Below are positions 34,813 to 44,215 of a stretch of 64,000 nt of DNA, in pieces (within the stretch, counting starts at the first letter, position 1; the number at the start of each line of letters is the position of its first letter). The DNA lies in contig SHUM01000001.1 of NCBI GenBank assembly GCA_009691245.1, forward strand, positions 1 through 64,000, read 5' to 3'. The notes beneath the pieces were generated by a model. It was not told the DNA's origin. It did not search any database and worked only from the letters and a program-made list of their open reading frames with translations. This DNA is from Acidobacteriota bacterium (GTDB lineage: Bacteria; Acidobacteriota; Terriglobia; 2-12-FULL-54-10). The translations under genes and the position numbers were made by a program.

Positions 34813-36636
34813 GTGCATCAGGTCATTGCTCGCACTTATCGACCGCAACGCTTCTCTGAAGTGATCGGGCAGCGGCACGTCACGCAGACCTTGCAGAATG
34901 CGCTGCGCCTGAATCGCGCCGGGCACGGCTACATCTTCTCCGGAATGCGCGGCTGCGGCAAGACCACCATGGCGCGACTGATGGCCAAGGCGCTGAACTG
35001 CCATCGCTGCATCATCCCAGGGCAACAAACGTCCCAGCCGCCCGAGCCGTGCGGCGAGTGCCCGTCCTGCACGGAGATCGCCGCCGGCCGGAGCCTGGAT
35101 GTGATCGAAATTGACGCGGCCTCCAATCGCGGCATCGACGCCGTGCGTGAGTTGCGCGACAACGCCCGGTACGCCCCAGCCCGCGACAAACACAAGGTCT
35201 TCATCATTGACGAAGCGCACCAGATTACCAATGAAGGCTTCAACGCGCTGCTCAAGACGCTCGAAGAGCCGCCCGCCCACGTGATCTTCATCCTGGCGAC
35301 GACCGAACTGCACGACCTGCCGGAGACCATCCTCTCGCGCTGCCAGCACTTCGCCTTTCACGCGGGCAGCTTCGCGGAGATTCTCGGACATCTCGGCACC
35401 ATCTGCGCCGCCGAAAAAGTGGAGGCGGACGGACAGGCGCTGGCCGCCATCGCGGCATCGGCGGGCGGCAGCCTGCGCGACGCGCTCTCGCGACTCGAAC
35501 AGGCCATCGCCGCGTTTGGAGCCAACCTCAAAGGCGACGCTGTACTTCGACTGTTGGGCGCGGTGCCGTCGCATATGGTGGAGGAAGTCTTTGCGGCGGT
35601 GCGCGCACAGTCGCGCGAGAGCTTGCTCGGTGTCATTGCGCAACTCGTTGACGAAGGCTATCAGCTCCCGCATTTTTCATCTCAGCTTGTTCGGGCCGTG
35701 CGCAACATGCTGGTAGCCAAGCTGGCCGGGCCTGCGCCACATCTGCTGGAAACCTCTCCGGAGGAGTGCCAACGGCTGGCTGATCTCGCTACAGAGTTCT
35801 CCGAGGAAGACTTGATGCGCTTTCTCGACATCCTGCTGCAACTACACCAACAGCTTCGTCATGCGGCGGAACCACGCTTCGCCATGGAACTGGGCCTGCT
35901 GAAGTTGGTAGACGCCGAGCGGTTGGTCGCTCTGGAAGAGTTGATCGCACGACTGGATGGAGTGGCTCCCGGGCCTTCTTCTCCCAAGCCGCCGTTGCCC
36001 AGCCCGTCAGGTCCTCCATCTACGCGGCCATCGGGTGGTGCGCCGCCGAGTGCGCCACGCACTTCAGCCGCCAGCCCGTTTGAGCAGGACACACTTCGCA
36101 AGCGGCAGAGTTTGGAGGCAGTGGTCGAGTCGCCGGCTTCCTCCGCGCCGAGTACTCCCGTGACGGGTCCCGCCCCCGCACAATCCGCAGAGCCAACCTC
36201 AGGCACGACGGCGGAGGATTGGAAGGGCGCTGTGCTGCAGGAGCTGGAAGAGAAAAATAAATTGATGCTGTCCTCAATGCTGGCCGACGCCGATTGGGTT
36301 CTGGCGCAAAATGAAGTGCGCATCCACACCGCCAGCGCGGGCATGGCTTCTGTAATTCCAGATGCAGATCGCAAGCTGCTGGAACAGTTGGTGGCAAAGG
36401 CAGTGGGACGGCCCGTGAAACTGAGTTTCGTGGCCGCCGCCAAGACGGCGCGGGAACTCGCCGCAACTATGTCCAGCGCGGCACCCACTGCGGGAAAGCA
36501 GCCACCGCGTACGACCGGCAAGGCAGGCGCGGTCGATCCGGAGATGGAGGCGCGCGTCCGCCAGGACCCGGAGATACAAGAGTTTGAGACCGTGTTCGGC
36601 AAGCCTGTTACGGGCATTCGCCGCCTGCGCGGATAA
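34813..36636 (+). CDS. dnaX: DNA polymerase III tau/gamma subunit
   Basis: 607 residues, GTG start (GTGCATCAGGTC). Walker A GMRGCGKTT, the Zn finger cysteines (NCHRC, PCGECPSC), Walker B FIIDEAH and sensor SRC are present. Domain III follows to about residue 370, then a Pro/Ser-rich linker and a C-terminal tau-like part. Clamp-loader ATPase. First gene of dnaX-ybaB-recR and just after the SRP RNA. Confidence 0.92.
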   Translation: MHQVIARTYRPQRFSEVIGQRHVTQTLQNALRLNRAGHGYIFSGMRGCGKTTMARLMAKALNCHRCIIPGQQTSQPPEPCGECPSCTEIAAGRSLDVIEIDAASNRGIDAVRELRDNARYAPARDKHKVFIIDEAHQITNEGFNALLKTLEEPPAHVIFILATTELHDLPETILSRCQHFAFHAGSFAEILGHLGTICAAEKVEADGQALAAIAASAGGSLRDALSRLEQAIAAFGANLKGDAVLRLLGAVPSHMVEEVFAAVRAQSRESLLGVIAQLVDEGYQLPHFSSQLVRAVRNMLVAKLAGPAPHLLETSPEECQRLADLATEFSEEDLMRFLDILLQLHQQLRHAAEPRFAMELGLLKLVDAERLVALEELIARLDGVAPGPSSPKPPLPSPSGPPSTRPSGGAPPSAPRTSAASPFEQDTLRKRQSLEAVVESPASSAPSTPVTGPAPAQSAEPTSGTTAEDWKGAVLQELEEKNKLMLSSMLADADWVLAQNEVRIHTASAGMASVIPDADRKLLEQLVAKAVGRPVKLSFVAAAKTARELAATMSSAAPTAGKQPPRTTGKAGAVDPEMEARVRQDPEIQEFETVFGKPVTGIRRLRG

Positions 36637-36662
36637 CGCCGAAACGACCGAGGAGTAATACA

Positions 36663-36992
36663 TTGTTTAATCCCCAGCAGATGCTTGGCCAGTTGAAAAA
36701 GATGCAGGAGGACATGCAACAGAAGATGGAGACCCTGCGCGCGCAAGGCTCGGCCGGCGGGGGAATGGTATTAGTGGAAGTCAACGGCTCCAAGCGCGTG
36801 CTCAAGGTAACCATCGATCCGCAGGTGGCCAAGGACAATGATCTGGAGATGCTGCAAGACCTGATCCAGGCCGCGGTCAACGATGCCCTGCGCAAAGTGG
36901 ACGAGGCCTTGAAGCAGCAGCTCGGTGGTATGGCGGGGGCGCTGGCTGGCGGGTTGCCGGGCGGCCTAAAGATTCCAGGGCTGTTCGAGTAA
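36663..36992 (+). CDS. ybaB: YbaB/EbfC nucleoid-associated protein
   Basis: 109 residues, TTG start with GAGGAG about 9 bases upstream. An N-terminal coiled helix (MLGQLKKMQEDMQQ) and the core VNGSKRVLKVTIDPQ match YbaB. A Gly-rich tail (GGLPGGLKIPG) is typical. It sits between dnaX and recR as in most bacteria. Confidence 0.93.
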   Translation: MFNPQQMLGQLKKMQEDMQQKMETLRAQGSAGGGMVLVEVNGSKRVLKVTIDPQVAKDNDLEMLQDLIQAAVNDALRKVDEALKQQLGGMAGALAGGLPGGLKIPGLFE

Positions 36993-36994
36993 AG

Positions 36995-37032
36995 CAGGAG
37001 TCAGAAGACAGAAGCCAGGAGTTGGAAGTCAG
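36995..37032. repeat. simple purine-rich repeat (family C)
   Basis: Tandem degenerate heptamers of the cagaaga / aggagt type (aggagtcagaagacagaag) fill the gap between ybaB and recR. Similar words flank coxM and coxL. Confidence 0.6.
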
Positions 37033-37049
37033 GAGAAGAGCCGCTCACT

Positions 37050-37649
37050 ATGCCAGAATATGCCAAGCCGATGGCCAAATTGATTGACGAGTTGAAGCGC
37101 CTGCCCGGCGTGGGTTCGAAGTCGGCGCAGCGCATGGCGTTTCATCTGCTGAAGGTGGAAGACGGCGAGGCCGACCGGCTGGCCGACGCCATTCGTGAAT
37201 TGAAATCGTCGATCCGCTTGTGCGAGATTTGCAACAACATCACCGAGGCGAGTCCGTGCGGGATTTGCAATGATGCCTCGCGCGACCCACATGTGCTGTG
37301 CGTGGTGGAAGATTCCGCCAACATCGTGGCCATCGAGCAGACTGGCCACTTCCGCGGCGGCTATCACGTGCTGATGGGCGTACTCTCACCGCTGCACGGC
37401 GTGGGCCCGGACCAGTTGCGCATTGAAGGATTGGTCGAGCGCGTGAAGCAGGGTGGCATTCAAGAAGTGGTGATGGCCACCAACCCGACATCGGAAGGCG
37501 AAGCCACCGCCATGTATCTGGCGAAACTCCTGAGACCGCTAGGCGCGCGCATCACGCGCATCGCCACCGGCGTCCCCGTCGGCAGCGAATTAGAGTACGT
37601 CGACCGCGCCACCATGGCCCGCGCCATGGACGGCCGCAAAGATTTCTGA
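37050..37649 (+). CDS. recR: recombination protein RecR
   Basis: 199 residues. HhH-like start (LKRLPGVGSKSAQRMAFHLL), a zinc finger (CEICNNITEASPCGIC) and a Toprim domain (VVEDSANIVAIEQTGHFRGGYHVLMG, ATNPTSEGEATAMYL) are complete. RecFOR-pathway gap repair. Last gene of the dnaX operon. Confidence 0.93.
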   Translation: MPEYAKPMAKLIDELKRLPGVGSKSAQRMAFHLLKVEDGEADRLADAIRELKSSIRLCEICNNITEASPCGICNDASRDPHVLCVVEDSANIVAIEQTGHFRGGYHVLMGVLSPLHGVGPDQLRIEGLVERVKQGGIQEVVMATNPTSEGEATAMYLAKLLRPLGARITRIATGVPVGSELEYVDRATMARAMDGRKDF

Positions 37650-37701
37650 AGTGAACGGCTGGGAAGCTTCCATCTGGGGCACTTCGATTTCACATTCGGA
37701 C

Positions 37702-38811
37702 TTATTTGTTCGCTTCTATTTCCGCTTTATTTACTGCCCACCAATTCTTCCAAAAGCTAATGTACTTCTGTTCGTCTTGGAGGAACGTATCTACTGTCGG
37801 GAAATGCAGCCTGGTTTCTTCGTTGGCATACACAACGGCGGGATTTGACGACGCAAAAGCCATGCTCGTGTAGTTTTCAAGAGTTTGCACGGGGAGGCCA
37901 TTGGCGAACGATGCTATGCCCGCCACTGCTGCGTAGCGCAACTCGGACGAATTGCCGTTAAGCAGTTCGGCAAGAAAAGGAAGAGCTTTCCTGGTGTGAA
38001 TTGCCCTCAGTGCGGCGACTGCTGCGGACCTTAAAGGTTCTGCGCCGCCAGCCATGGTACCAAGCGATTGAATTGCAGCTGCGTCAGAATCACGATAACG
38101 AGCAACTGATCTTGCCAGAGTACTCATCTGCTCGGAGCTGAGCCCCATCTCTCGTCCGTTGCCTAATCCTAACAATGCGCTTCGGTCACCCTTGTCGAGA
38201 AGAAGCCCCAACCCTATTGCTTTGACAGATGGGATGGAAGAATTCAAGAGCCCATTTCCGACCGCCTTAAGCCGGACTGGATCAATGTCCCCGAGCGCCG
38301 CGAGAAACATTTCTCCTGCCCTTGGGGTACTAGGATCTACTATGCCAGAAACAATTTCCTCTATTAGCTTATCTAGCGGTGTTGCATTTGCCGCGCAGGA
38401 AAGTGGCTTAATTGGCAGGTTGATAAAGCTGATATCAAGGGGTATGGAACCGTTCAAGACGGGAAGTATCTTCCAAGCAACTTCTGTCTTCTTCTTAAGG
38501 AAGAAAATCCCTGATTTTCCAGCTAACCCGGTTTCGTTGCCAAGATCGTTCGACGATACCGACCAGCTAGCGATGAAAGTCGCATTTATTTGAGCATCCC
38601 CTTTTATCGATCTGGCAATCAGGAGTGCAACGTCGATCACGTCACCCGACCTTACAACGCTCTGAACTTTAGCTACGACGACTTCATCGGCTTCACTGAG
38701 AAGACGGCCCAGCGGCTTGCCCCCCACCGGATAGCCAAATCCAGGTAGCCCCAAGAACACAAAAACGAGTAGGAGACAGAATACTCTTAAGAACACATTG
38801 CGACTTTTCAT
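37702..38811 (-). CDS. secreted HEAT-repeat-like protein
   Basis: 369 residues with a signal peptide (to about 26). An N-terminal beta part (about 30-140) is followed by helical repeats resembling HEAT/PBS-lyase repeats (LRSAAVAALRAIHTRKALPFLAELL, SELRYAAVAGIASFA). A good GGAGG lies upstream of the ATG at 38811. The gene is visibly poorer in GC than its neighbours and may be acquired. Function unknown. Confidence 0.55.
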   Translation of the reverse strand: MKSRNVFLRVFCLLLVFVFLGLPGFGYPVGGKPLGRLLSEADEVVVAKVQSVVRSGDVIDVALLIARSIKGDAQINATFIASWSVSSNDLGNETGLAGKSGIFFLKKKTEVAWKILPVLNGSIPLDISFINLPIKPLSCAANATPLDKLIEEIVSGIVDPSTPRAGEMFLAALGDIDPVRLKAVGNGLLNSSIPSVKAIGLGLLLDKGDRSALLGLGNGREMGLSSEQMSTLARSVARYRDSDAAAIQSLGTMAGGAEPLRSAAVAALRAIHTRKALPFLAELLNGNSSELRYAAVAGIASFANGLPVQTLENYTSMAFASSNPAVVYANEETRLHFPTVDTFLQDEQKYISFWKNWWAVNKAEIEANK

Positions 38812-39334
38812 TTCCGTTTTCCTCCAGCACTCCGTTAATTCCGCTCGTGTCTATCGTCGGCCGTTGGATGGGACGTGGAGTGACTGAGATTAATGGATAA
38901 GTTTGGCTGTTCCCTTGACATTGGGTCGTAGCACCAGCATCAACGACCAGTTGATAGCTTCCGTTTCCACGCGGTTCTAGTGCTGCGTTTAGATTGACTA
39001 CCGCCCCGGTAGTTGCAGTGTCTGATCCGGCTATTTGCGCGTTGGTTGTGCTGCCGGTAGCGACTAATACAGTTCCACTAGATCCGATAAAGTACAGCCT
39101 CGCCCTAAAAGTTGCCGTCCAAAATATTCGATTGGGATCTGATGACCAAAACACGGACTTACCCTGAACATGATTTCCATTCGTTCGAAACGTGCCAATC
39201 CCGACAAATACCCCTGGACAATCTGTTTGGGCATGGGAAAATGGCAAGAGTGAAGTAAGGACAAGCATCCAAAATCTCAATCTATTCTTTTTTGATACAT
39301 GAGCAGTGGATCGCAGGTTACCCTTATACGACAT
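38693..39334 (-). CDS. secreted hypothetical protein overlapping the next gene
   Basis: 213 residues from the ATG at 39334 (GGAGG 6 bases upstream). Signal peptide ending in SHAQ, then a beta-rich domain with TDCPGVFVGIGTF and GSTTNAQIAGSDTATTG. The last 40 residues overlap the HEAT-like gene by 119 bp, which is unusually long. A lost stop codon or a frameshift near its end is possible. Family not recognised. Confidence 0.45.
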   Translation of the reverse strand: MSYKGNLRSTAHVSKKNRLRFWMLVLTSLLPFSHAQTDCPGVFVGIGTFRTNGNHVQGKSVFWSSDPNRIFWTATFRARLYFIGSSGTVLVATGSTTNAQIAGSDTATTGAVVNLNAALEPRGNGSYQLVVDAGATTQCQGNSQTYPLISVTPRPIQRPTIDTSGINGVLEENGNEKSQCVLKSILSPTRFCVLGATWIWLSGGGQAAGPSSQ

Positions 39335-39460
39335 TCTTACCTCCAGCATATCTCAAATAATATGGAACTGACCAAGGGGGTTAAGTCGTGACGAGTGCCC
39401 CCCCCCGGGGCCGTGTCAAGGTAATTTTTATTAGCGGCTTGGAAGCTGAACGGCGGGGAA

Positions 39461-40522
39461 TCAGCGAGCGGGCGCTTGCGCGGTGGGGGCGTAGTAGCCG
39501 GTGCGGGCGCGGATGTTCAGCTTGCCGCGCTTAGGGGCGTTGAGCTGAATCTCCACGCGGCGGAACGAACCATCCTTGGCGGCGTTGGTGGGGGTGTAGG
39601 CCAGCACGTACTGGTTACGAATATCGTCGGCGATGATGGTGGCCATCTGCTCGACTTCGGCGGGATTCTTGGGGAAGAACGCGGTGCCGCCGCTGGCTTT
39701 GGCGATGGCCTCCAGCGCGCGCTTGGCGCGACGGGCGGCGCGCTTGTCATCTGAACCCAGCAGCGCAGCCGTATAGATCATCACATTCGCGCGATTCACT
39801 TTCTGGACAAGTTGCTCGAGTGTGCCCTTGCTGGCGTTATCTTCGCCGTCGGTAACGGCGATGACCACGCGCTTATCCAGCGTCGCTTTTTCTTTCAGGT
39901 GGTCGAGCGACATGTCGATGGCGTCATAGAAGGCGGTGCCGCCGCGGGCGTCGATCTTCTCGAGCGCCTCTTCCAGCAGGATCAGGTTGCCCGTGAATTC
40001 GGCGTCGAGGAAGGACTCTTCGTTGAAGTTGACGATGAAGACTTCGTCGAGCGGATTGCTGCTTTTGACGAACTTCAGTGCGGCGGCGTTCACGCCTTTG
40101 CGCTTGTCGCGCATGCTGCCGCTGTTGTCCACCAGGATGCCCACGGCGACCGGGATGTCCTCGCGCTTGAAGACCTTCAATTTCTGCTCGACTTTATTCT
40201 CAAAAACGCGGAACTCGTTCCGCTTGAGGTCGGCGACTGGCTTGCCATTCTTGTCAGTAACGGTGGCATGCAATACCACCAGTTCCGCCTCCACGCTGAT
40301 GACGTAATCGTCTGTCTCTTCCCCTGCCGTTTTTCTCTTTGCCGGGACATCCACTACCGCCGTAGAGGATTCATTCGTAGAGGGTGCTGGGGGGATGGGC
40401 TGTGATTGTCCCGCAGTAGCAGGAGGCGATCCGGACGGAGTCAGGCTGAAGCAGAGAAATGAAACGATGAGAAGTAGGAACCGTCTGAGCCGACCCATAA
40501 GGCCCTCGCGCGACATGACCAT
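39461..40522 (-). CDS. secreted VWFA-domain protein, acidobacterial type (copy 1)
   Basis: 353 residues. Signal peptide, Pro/Ser-rich linker, a beta-sandwich start (VVLHATVTDKNGKPVADLKRNEFRVFENKVEQ), then VWFA with the MIDAS motif DNSGSM and TDGEDN. The ending ANQYVLAYTP-like (RNQYVLAYTPTN) and RRVEIQLN are typical of the acidobacterial VWFA family. Inferred role: adhesion or protein interaction outside the membrane. It is followed upstream by a close paralogue. Confidence 0.88.
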   Translation of the reverse strand: MVMSREGLMGRLRRFLLLIVSFLCFSLTPSGSPPATAGQSQPIPPAPSTNESSTAVVDVPAKRKTAGEETDDYVISVEAELVVLHATVTDKNGKPVADLKRNEFRVFENKVEQKLKVFKREDIPVAVGILVDNSGSMRDKRKGVNAAALKFVKSSNPLDEVFIVNFNEESFLDAEFTGNLILLEEALEKIDARGGTAFYDAIDMSLDHLKEKATLDKRVVIAVTDGEDNASKGTLEQLVQKVNRANVMIYTAALLGSDDKRAARRAKRALEAIAKASGGTAFFPKNPAEVEQMATIIADDIRNQYVLAYTPTNAAKDGSFRRVEIQLNAPKRGKLNIRARTGYYAPTAQAPAR

Positions 40523-40573
40523 GAATGCTTAATTTTTCGTCAAGTCGAAAGGAGCTGGAGCGGTGGCTCCGAA

Positions 40574-41575
40574 TTACTCCTGAGGTCCATAATAACCAGC
40601 TTTATTGAAAAGCTGCAATGGGGGCAAACCGCGAGGCGGCTTCAACTGCACTTGAATCTTGCGCCATTTGCCGTCGCGGGTGTCATTGGTGGGAGTGTAG
40701 CCCAGAACGTAAAGGTTGCGCAGCTCGCGTCCGATCTTGCGGGCAATGTCGGGCAGATCATTGGGATTCTCGACAGGGAACTGCCGACCGCCAGTCATCT
40801 CCGCGATTTCCGTTAGCAGGCCGGGACCGGCCAATTCCTCCGGCGTGCGGCTGCGGCTGGAGTACGGCTCAAAGATTCCGACGGCGTAAATCTGCACGTC
40901 CGACTCGCGTACGGCGCGCTTGATTTCACTCTCGGAATATCGGCTGTGGTTGTCGCCGCCATCGGAAATAACCAGCAACACCTTGCGCGAATGCTTGGCC
41001 TTGCGCATCTCATGCAATCCCAGGTAGATGGCATCCAGCAGCGAGGTGCGGCCCTTCGCTTCGGCGAAATTCAGCTTGCTTTGCAGGGTTCCGCCATCCG
41101 AAGTGAAATCCATCAGTTGCGTGGGGCGGTCGTTAAAGCTGATCAGGAAGAACTCGTCTTCCGGATTGGAACTGCGGAAGAACTGCATCACCGCCATGCG
41201 TGCCTTGTCCAGCTTGTCTGACATGCTGCCGCTGGCGTCGAAAATTATTCCGGCAGAGAGAGGCACGTCTTCATTCGAGAAGTGCTGAATGTCCTGGGAC
41301 TGCTTGTCTTCCAATACGCGGAAATGTTCCTTGTCGAGCCCGGTTACAAATCGGTTGTAAGGATCAACCACGCTGACCTGGACCAGAACCAGCGGTACTT
41401 CCACGCGGATAGGCCGTTGTGTGGTCGGCTCGAGCACGTCGGAATCGGCCTGAACTCCAATCTGCTCTTCATCAATTGCGACTTCCGGCTCGGCTCCCCA
41501 AGCAACAAAACGCGAGACACAAATCACCGCCAGCATGAAGATGAGTGTACGGCTTGTCTTCCGGGCTATCGCCAT
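40574..41575 (-). CDS. secreted VWFA-domain protein, acidobacterial type (copy 2)
   Basis: 333 residues. Signal peptide, then VVDPYNRFVTGLDKEHFRVLEDKQSQ, MIDAS DASGSM and SDGGDNHSRY, and the closing LYVLGYTPTNDTRDGKWRKIQVQL. Same family as the downstream gene, 51 bp away; both are one transcription unit. The pair is a local duplication. Confidence 0.88.
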   Translation of the reverse strand: MAIARKTSRTLIFMLAVICVSRFVAWGAEPEVAIDEEQIGVQADSDVLEPTTQRPIRVEVPLVLVQVSVVDPYNRFVTGLDKEHFRVLEDKQSQDIQHFSNEDVPLSAGIIFDASGSMSDKLDKARMAVMQFFRSSNPEDEFFLISFNDRPTQLMDFTSDGGTLQSKLNFAEAKGRTSLLDAIYLGLHEMRKAKHSRKVLLVISDGGDNHSRYSESEIKRAVRESDVQIYAVGIFEPYSSRSRTPEELAGPGLLTEIAEMTGGRQFPVENPNDLPDIARKIGRELRNLYVLGYTPTNDTRDGKWRKIQVQLKPPRGLPPLQLFNKAGYYGPQE

Positions 41576-41870
41576 TTGGCCCCCATTTGGGCTTCCGAGT
41601 TGGCCTCATCGTACCGCTTACCTCAGCGGCGCGCAAGTAAAATATATATATTTTTTACAACGGCAAATGAAGCGGTCCCGGCTTGCCTGTAGATGTGCTA
41701 GAATTCCTTTTTGCCTGCCTCCATTTCTGAAGGTAAAGTTTCCTATGATCCTGGCCACAGTGCTGACTGGCAAGGCTCAATTCCACCTAAAATTGAATCG
41801 TCCTCAGCGGTGTCCCCACCTGGGAAAGGGCCTGGCAGGCCGTAGCGATTAGAGTGTTTCGGGAGGTTTC
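41576..41870. other. divergent promoter region between vwf gene and pyrG
   Basis: About 295 bp with an AT-only core (aaaatatatatattttttac at about 41639-41660) suited to divergent promoters. A GGGAGG ribosome site precedes pyrG. No terminator-like attenuator or known riboswitch was recognised. Confidence 0.35.
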
Positions 41871-43535
41871 ATGAAACCCAAGTATGTGTTTATAACGGGC
41901 GGGGTGGTCTCCTCGCTGGGTAAAGGTCTGGCGGCTGCCTCGGTCGGCTCGCTGCTGGAGAGCCGCGGTCTGAAGGTCACGCTCCAGAAGTTTGATCCGT
42001 ACCTGAACGTTGACCCCGGCACCATGAGCCCCTTCCAGCATGGCGAGGTTTACGTCACCGACGATGGAGCCGAGACCGATCTCGACCTCGGCCATTACGA
42101 GCGCTATACCCATGCGCGCCTCACTCGCGACAATAATCTCACCTCCGGCCGTATCTACGAGCAGATCATCACCAAGGAGCGCCGTGGCGACTACCTCGGC
42201 AAAACCGTGCAAGTGATTCCACACGTAACCAACGAAATCAAGGCGGCCATCAAGAAAGTCTCCGCCGACGTGGATGTGGTCATTGTAGAGATCGGCGGAA
42301 CCGTCGGCGACATTGAATCGCTGCCGTTCATCGAGTCGCTGCGCCAGATGCGCCAGGAACTTCCGCGCCAGGACACGGTTTTTCTGCACCTGGTGCTGGT
42401 CCCCTACATCGCCGCCGCCGGCGAACTGAAGACCAAGCCGGCGCAGCACAGCGTGAAGCAGTTGCTCGAAAACGGCATCCAGCCCGATATCCTGCTTTGC
42501 CGCACGGACCGCTACCTGTCGCCGGAACTCAAAGAGAAGATCGCGCTGTTCTGCAACGTGGCCAAGGAAGCCGTGATCACCGCCAGCGACGTCGAGTGCA
42601 TCTACGAAGTGCCCCTCTCACTCGCCAGCGAAGGCCTCGACGAGATCATTCTCAACCATCTGAACCTGCAGGCAGGCGAGCGCCGCATGGAGAAGTGGGC
42701 AGAGATCGTCCACCGCATAAAGAATCCGGCGGGCACGGTAACCATCGGCATTGTCGGCAAGTACGTCGACTATGAAGACTCCTACAAGAGCTTGAAGGAA
42801 GCGTTGATCCACGGTGGGCTGGCCAATAATCTGCAAGTAGATTTGAAATGGATTGAAGCCGAAGGCGTCGAAGGCGAGAACTGGGAAGAGCAACTTAAAT
42901 CTTACGACGGCATCCTGGTGCCCGGCGGCTTTGGCAAGCGCGGCGTGGCGGGCATGATCCGCGCCATCGAGTATGCGCGCACGCGCAAGGTTCCTTACTT
43001 CGGCATCTGCTTAGGGATGCAAACCGCCGTCATCGAGTACGCCCGCAACGTTTGCGGCCTCGAAGGCGCCGACAGCTCCGAGTTCGACCCGGCCACGCCG
43101 CACCGCGTGATCTACAAGCTGCGTGAGCTGCGCGGCGTCGATGAGCTGGGCGGCACCATGCGCCTGGGCGCGTGGCCCTGCAAGATCACGCCCGGCAGCA
43201 CCGCGCACCGCGCCTACGGGTCGCTCGAAATCTCCGAGCGCCATCGCCACCGCTACGAGTTCAACCGCGAGTACGAAGAGACGCTCGTCGCCCACGGCCT
43301 GAAGCTCACCGGCACCACGCCCGACGGCACCTACGTCGAGATCGTCGAGGTTGAGGGCCACCCTTGGTTCGTCGGCTGCCAGTTCCATCCTGAGTTCAAG
43401 TCGAAACCGCTGGAGCCGCACCCGCTCTTCGCGGCCTTCATCGCCGCCTCCAACGAGCACCGCGCGCAGCGGGAGGGCACGGCCACAGAGTCATCGACTA
43501 CGCCTAAGACCCAATCCGTCATTGCGGTGGATTAG
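41871..43535 (+). CDS. pyrG: CTP synthase
   Basis: 554 residues. The synthetase half starts [18 protein letters not shown] and contains [13 protein letters not shown] and DLDLGHYER. The class I glutaminase half has the nucleophile in FGICLGMQ and the His/Glu in [16 protein letters not shown] and glutamine give CTP. A tail of about 25 Thr/Ser-rich residues is added at the end. Confidence 0.96.
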   Translation: MKPKYVFITGGVVSSLGKGLAAASVGSLLESRGLKVTLQKFDPYLNVDPGTMSPFQHGEVYVTDDGAETDLDLGHYERYTHARLTRDNNLTSGRIYEQIITKERRGDYLGKTVQVIPHVTNEIKAAIKKVSADVDVVIVEIGGTVGDIESLPFIESLRQMRQELPRQDTVFLHLVLVPYIAAAGELKTKPAQHSVKQLLENGIQPDILLCRTDRYLSPELKEKIALFCNVAKEAVITASDVECIYEVPLSLASEGLDEIILNHLNLQAGERRMEKWAEIVHRIKNPAGTVTIGIVGKYVDYEDSYKSLKEALIHGGLANNLQVDLKWIEAEGVEGENWEEQLKSYDGILVPGGFGKRGVAGMIRAIEYARTRKVPYFGICLGMQTAVIEYARNVCGLEGADSSEFDPATPHRVIYKLRELRGVDELGGTMRLGAWPCKITPGSTAHRAYGSLEISERHRHRYEFNREYEETLVAHGLKLTGTTPDGTYVEIVEVEGHPWFVGCQFHPEFKSKPLEPHPLFAAFIAASNEHRAQREGTATESSTTPKTQSVIAVD

Positions 43536-43561
43536 AACTGGCCAAATATATCGGAGCGTTC

Positions 43562-43579
43562 TGCTATACTTGTATAGCA
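43562..43579. promoter_or_regulatory. operator palindrome of the RHH antitoxin
   Basis: tgctatacttgtatagca is a perfect 18-bp palindrome that contains a TATACT -10-like hexamer and directly precedes the AAGGAGG ribosome site. The position suits autorepression by the ribbon-helix-helix protein encoded next. The binding is inferred. Confidence 0.6.
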
Positions 43580-43591
43580 AGGAGGCTCATC

Positions 43592-43837
43592 ATGCTTGCC
43601 ATTCGACTGCCGGTTAATATTGAAAAGCGTTTGGAGCGGCTCGCCAAGCGCACCGGTCGCACCAAGACCTATTATGCCCGCGAGGCCATCCTGCGGCACT
43701 TGGAGGACATAGAGGACGTTCATTTCGCTGAGCAGGCATATGCCCGTTATCTCAAAGACGGAAAATCCATCCCGCTGGAAGAGGCCATGAGGCGGCATGG
43801 CTTTGCAACAGACTTAAAGCGTAAAACCCGCACATGA
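43592..43837 (+). CDS. ribbon-helix-helix RelB-like antitoxin without toxin
   Basis: 81 residues. Ribbon-helix-helix start (MLAIRLPVNIEKRLERLA, then RTGRTKTYYAREAI) and a C-terminal toxin-binding tail. The frame that follows by ATGA overlap stops after 10 codons ([10 protein letters not shown]), so the toxin is gone or was never here. Possible relic or free regulator. Confidence 0.7.
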   Translation: MLAIRLPVNIEKRLERLAKRTGRTKTYYAREAILRHLEDIEDVHFAEQAYARYLKDGKSIPLEEAMRRHGFATDLKRKTRT

Positions 43838-43845
43838 ATGGCACG

Positions 43846-44142
43846 CTATCCAACATCCGCGTGTAAGTTAGAGCGGCGCTTCGGTCGGGCTGACCGGGAT
43901 GCAAGCGGACGAACTTCTGGAACGGGTTTTCTTCCGGCGCGCACGTAATTCACATTTTCCTTGCGGGTCAGGCGCAGGTTCAGTCCCCCGACGTCCAGCG
44001 GGGAGGATTTCGAGCGTTCGGGCCGCACCGCGAACACTTGTCCATCCTGTCGCCGAATACGCACTTCGCCTTCCTTCCCTGCCTGTTCCAGGACAATGGC
44101 TAAACGTTTGCGCGCCTCGGAATAGGTATAGACTTTCATCAT
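43846..44142 (-). CDS. Phd/YefM-like antitoxin
   Basis: 98 residues. The start [41 protein letters not shown] is the prevent-host-death type. The C-terminal half is basic and less typical. It converges with the RHH gene and is divergent from kdsA. No Doc or other toxin follows its stop within the spacer. Confidence 0.6.
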   Translation of the reverse strand: MMKVYTYSEARKRLAIVLEQAGKEGEVRIRRQDGQVFAVRPERSKSSPLDVGGLNLRLTRKENVNYVRAGRKPVPEVRPLASRSARPKRRSNLHADVG

Positions 44143-44215
44143 TTACGATTATCCAGTGCCGCAGGAAATGCTGCAGCAAAATAATTCTCGTTTATACTCA
44201 AGGTTCGAGGACATG

